From the NCBI GenBank assembly GCA_907165135.1, contig OU015568.1, positions 6,270,501-6,334,500 on the forward strand: DNA of 64,000 nt, written 5' to 3'. Positions 57,639-64,000 of the stretch are shown here, in pieces. The notes beneath the pieces were generated by a model. That model was not told where the DNA came from and made no database searches. It worked only from the letters and a program-made list of their open reading frames with translations. Each line of letters begins with the position of its first letter. Position 1 is the first letter of the stretch. This stretch comes from Oikopleura dioica. Taxonomy: Eukaryota > Chordata > Appendicularia > Copelata > Oikopleuridae. The position numbers and the translations under genes are program-made.

Positions 57639-60238
57639 TAAATGAAAAGCCACGTAGCGGCTTTTTAAAAAAACGAAGCCGCAAAGCGGCTTCGCCAGTG
57701 TTTAAAAATAGATTTAAAATATCTTGTTTTCTAAAAAGCCGCTACGCGGCTTTTCGCCTAAGCTATTCAATTTTAAGAATCTTTTAAAAAACTGACTCAG
57801 GCTTTGTTATTCATACTAATATTTTTTGAATAAGAGCGTTTTTGAAATTGAATGCGTGAAAAGTACTCTCCCATCTGTGTTTTTTGAAAATGGGCGATAA
57901 TGTAACGTTTGGACGATGATCGTGTCATTTTTTAATTATTTGGTGTGTTCGTTTTCGATTAGGGCGGCGCATTCGACCCCTGGCAAATTGAAGCGAACAG
58001 CTGAAAGCGCTAAAATGCACAAAAATGACTAAAAACGGCACGGAGTATAAATTATTCAAAATTTGCTGTCTTCACCATCCGCTACCAAGCCGCGTACTTA
58101 CTATCTTCTTTTCTGTTTAAAACTACGGTATGAGGATAACTGAAATAAGTAATCAGTACGTTATGTTTAATCCTGGGTTCCGTTAGAAGATTCTTGGGGC
58201 GCTGAGTCCAGCTGCTTCAGATTTGGGCACAGTAGACTCGGCGGGGGAGGGTGACGCAGCGGGGCGCAAAGGATGCTGACAGATAAACTACAACTCGACG
58301 GACTAAAGGTCAAGGCTAATCAATGAAGATAGAAAATTTTAGCATAATGCTAAAAAAGGTTCGATTTGTAGCTGAATTCCGGTTTAGCGAAAAATAATAG
58401 CTAAAAAATTACTTTCTAAATGATAAATATAAGGGTGTCACTAATCTAATTCCTTGGCTATTTTTTCTAAGGCAAAACGGGTCTTCTCTTTCCAATCCAC
58501 ATTGAAATAGATATTTAGCTTGAGTAAGCCGCGTAGTTTGGACAGAAAGCGTCAATTTCATTCCGGCTCTAGTCCCCTAGTCCTTAGTTAGTAGCTAGTC
58601 CTCAGTCCGGCCGGATTGAAACTTGAAGTCTTGAGGTGTCTCTATCCAAACACAGGTTCACCTGATTTCCGGAAGATCCTCCTCCTTCTCATTTTATCCG
58701 GAAGCTGATTTTGTCGCTGCTAGAATGAATGAGCTGGTGTTCAGCAGATCTCCCGCAGAGTGAAGAAAGGGATCGATAACTAGCCCTATCTCTTCGGAGA
58801 TTGCGAGCCCAGACTAGCCCAGCACGGAGCCCAAACTGAACTGCAGATTAACACACTTCCGTTTACGCGTCGATACACCTCTTTACTAATTGCTCTCTCT
58901 TCTCACGTGATCTCTCTGAGAAGAGAGAGAGTCCTCTCTATCACAGGGGGGAGAGTTCCTTATTGGAAGATAGAAATTGTGATTTCGTCATTTGAGCTGT
59001 TCTAAGAGCTAGTTTTAAAAGTTTTGCGAACGAGAGGTCCACTTGAGTTTTGACATTTCAAAAAGCAGTTGCAAAGTGCCACCAGGGCTGAGCCCCGCTT
59101 TCGCTGAATTTTTGTTACTAGAAATACACGCATAAACATATTTTCGTTTATTTGTAAACGAATTATATTCAGAAGTCTACTTTTGTAGAGAAATTTCAAA
59201 TTTTGTGTACAAAGTTGTTGAGAAATCCCGTTTTAGGAAGGATTGAGCCAACGGTTCTTATGTTAATTAAAGCAGGAATAAATTTGTTTTTGAATGAGGA
59301 TCAACTTGTTTTCGCGTAATTAATCCCGCTCCGAGCAGGGCGAAAAAAGTCGATAGCTTCATCGAACTTTTCCTCTTTTTTCTCGCACCTGTTAGTTTTT
59401 GGGGAGACACCCTTAATTGCCTTTCTAAGAAAAATAAGTCCACTTGCGAGAACAAATGGAAATATCTTCGTGTTCCATTTCTATTTCTGTGGCGATCGTA
59501 CTGACGAATGTTTATCACGTTGTGGCGAGATGAGGTGGTCGCTATTCTCGTCCTCCTAAACGACGAAAATATATTCCACGAATATTTTTGCGGCTTCGTC
59601 GTTTTTTCTCAAAATGGTAAAAACTGAACGGAACATGCATGTCGTTTGATTAATAGCAGTGAAAACAAGAAGAGTCGTCTGTGATAATCAAAATAATTGA
59701 ATTCAAAAATGATCTGCTAAATCTACCAGAAGAACAATGTTGATCCTTCATCAGGCATAATCGACTATTTAGGAAATAAGGGGGCAAATGTAAGTATAAT
59801 TTAAGGATTTCTATTTGCTTTTGTGGGGATACCCTTAATCTTTTCGAGGTCTACTGGGGCTAGGAATAGGGGAAATCGCTCATCTTTTTTTTTAAGGGAG
59901 GGATACCCTTAATAATTTTCTTTGTATGAACTTCTGAGAATGCTGATTTTTCTTTAGTAATTAGTTAATAGAATAAGTTAAATGTTCCATAAACTGTCAT
60001 CTGATAATCCCTGACTCTTGCCCTTCCCCGCGGCGTGTGACCAATCGGACGCGGCGTACAGCTCGATGGCGCGCGCGAGTAAGTGCGCCACCGCGTGGGC
60101 CGAATCCGCTGAAGCGAACGGATTTCATTGCCCCGGGCTTGTGAATCAGAGCTGCGCGAAATCGAGCACGAGAGAATCATTCGAGACTAGTGCGATTGCA
60201 TTCACGGGCGACAGAATTATTAAATCTATTCCGGAACG

Positions 60239-62969
<2,731 letters not shown>

Positions 62970-63900
62970 GTAACGAAAGAAAGAGGTCAGCTAATCGCAT
63001 TACCGTAGTAAAGAAAGTAACAGACTTACGGTTTCTACTTTATTTTTTGACGCGTCTACTAATAACTTGTTTGAGCTCAGTCTACCCTCCAAATATTTTT
63101 ATTTAATCGCATTACAAGCACTCAAACAGATATTCCATTAGCTCTCAGAGAATTCAAATGAGCCATCGTTTTAACACCCTTCTATCAATTTATCAAACCT
63201 TTTTTCTTGGAACAGGTTCTTGTTTGAGCTAATTTTAATAATCATACTATTCATCCTTTTTTTTTTGAAGCGCGTATCCGGTCGCGCCGCTACGAAATCG
63301 GAAAACGCTGCTGTAACAAGCCTCTTTTTTTCTGTTCTCATGCTCGTCGTTAAAAAGTTTTAATCGATGTTCGCCGCAGCGTGCGTTTTTTGAAGTTTTT
63401 ACTAATTGACTTCTGATTCTCTGAGAAACAGGATTGATGAAAACCAGGTTACAGTAGTAATCAATCATCAGCTTAAACGGAAAACCTTTCCTAACCGGAA
63501 AATGATGTCCTGGTGTTTTCCCACGCAAGTTCACTTAGAAAAAATCGATGGATTTAAAAGTAAAGTCTGCAGGCTTGGATTTGACACTGTAGGAAGGATG
63601 AAAGATCGCATACTCAAAAAAGTACCTTGCAATTACTGCCAATAAGCACCGTGGCAAATTGGCATAATTAATCAAAAGCGAGCTACTAATTGTCGGTCAC
63701 GCATATCTGTCTATAATTCGCTTTGTTTTTGAAAAACTGAAGGGGTACCCCCTTTAGTGTCGATTTTCTGTCATCGGATGCATTCGAGCATTTTCGCGCT
63801 ACTCTAGCAACTGTACACTGACATCGGTGCCAGCGGGTGCCGATTTCGAAAGAAGAGCGCAGAATAAGAAAATGAAATGAATGAATAGTAATAAGGATGA
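62970..63900. other. Downstream of the last seen Pax6 exon
   Basis: No homeobox exon, no plus-strand AATAAA and no other convincing exon. It may be a Pax6 intron continuing out of the window. Confidence 0.35.
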
Positions 63901-63910
63901 ATTATGTACA

Positions 63911-63916
63911 TTTATT
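63911..63916 (-). terminator. Possible minus-strand poly(A) signal at the window edge
   Basis: AATAAA on the minus strand, 32 nt past a stop codon at 63948-63950. Confidence 0.3.
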
Positions 63917-63947
63917 ACAGTCAGAAAAAATGAATTAAAAACCAATT

Positions 63948-64000
63948 TTAAGACACATCTGCCTCGTCCATCAGTACATCTGACGAAGATAGGGTGAAAG
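63948..64000 (-). CDS. Possible C-terminal end of a gene entering from the right
   Basis: A minus-strand frame open to the window edge reads FTLSSSDVLMDEADVS-stop, followed by AATAAA. With only 16 residues, chance cannot be excluded. If real, it converges on Pax6. Confidence 0.2.
   Translation of the reverse strand, partial: FTLSSSDVLMDEADVS

Larger units (their letters stand above)
50260..60230. other. 10-kb region without a recognisable gene
   Basis: No exon with recognisable motifs. Short frames (50968-51243 +, 53241-53483 -, 54705-54890 -, 55650-55847 -, 57204-57440 +) have no signal peptide, motif or splice partner I can support. It contains several hairpin elements listed separately and a diverged tandem pair. 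It lies upstream of Pax6 and could hold its distal regulatory elements; that is inference. Confidence 0.4.

Noticed and set aside
59267-59362. Signal-peptide-like start MKLSTFFALLGAG on minus
   Set aside because: Only 31 codons, no TATA box, cysteine pattern or downstream exon; probably chance.
63406-63645. Pax6 homeobox exon
   Set aside because: The 79-aa frame has no WFQNRR or other homeodomain signature.

Overview
This is eukaryotic, animal DNA, most likely from an appendicularian (larvacean) tunicate of the Oikopleura type. The evidence is very short introns (many of 38-65 nt), a Ty3/gypsy element resembling larvacean Tor elements, a GH6 cellulase-like gene (in animals typical of tunicates), and many introns that conserved proteins force to begin with GA, GC or GG instead of GT. 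I resolved about 65 introns and roughly eight are non-GT. The species is inference.

Layout. 0-7 kb: a tiny secreted Cys-rich peptide gene (-), a three-helix membrane protein with a Thr-rich stalk (-), and a secreted Cys/Lys-rich protein with an EF-hand-like loop (+). 7.05-13.9 kb: a Ty3/gypsy retrotransposon (-) with an intact 1,717-aa gag-pol and a rearranged, inverted LTR at its 5' end. 14-16.1 kb: an Sp-like zinc-finger factor (+), tail to tail with a second secreted peptide gene (-). 17-24.7 kb: a complete BK (Slo) potassium channel gene (-), 18 exons, about 1,132 aa. 25-29.5 kb: gene-poor, with hairpin elements. 29.5-31.1 kb: two small secreted-protein genes (-). 31.3-39.3 kb: a collagen VI-like protein (-, about 2,270 aa) with several VWA modules around a short triple helix. 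40-44 kb: a third secreted peptide, a trypsin-like protease with a Thr/Lys-rich tail, and a type II membrane kelch-like protein (all +). 44.1-44.6 kb: acyl-CoA-binding protein (-). 45.5-50.3 kb: a membrane-anchored GH6 protein lacking the known catalytic motifs (-). 50.3-60.2 kb: 10 kb without a recognisable gene. 60.2-63 kb: the paired-domain exons of Pax6 (+), whose remainder is not visible.

There is no operon or pathway linking these genes. Shared themes are secreted or matrix proteins (peptides, protease, collagen VI-like protein, Thr-rich stalks), which fits an animal that secretes an elaborate house, and strong invasion of introns and spacers by hairpin-forming elements. At least four conserved exons appear frameshifted by exactly one missing base beside a run of A. 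This looks like an assembly error rather than gene death, so exon annotation here must allow for it.
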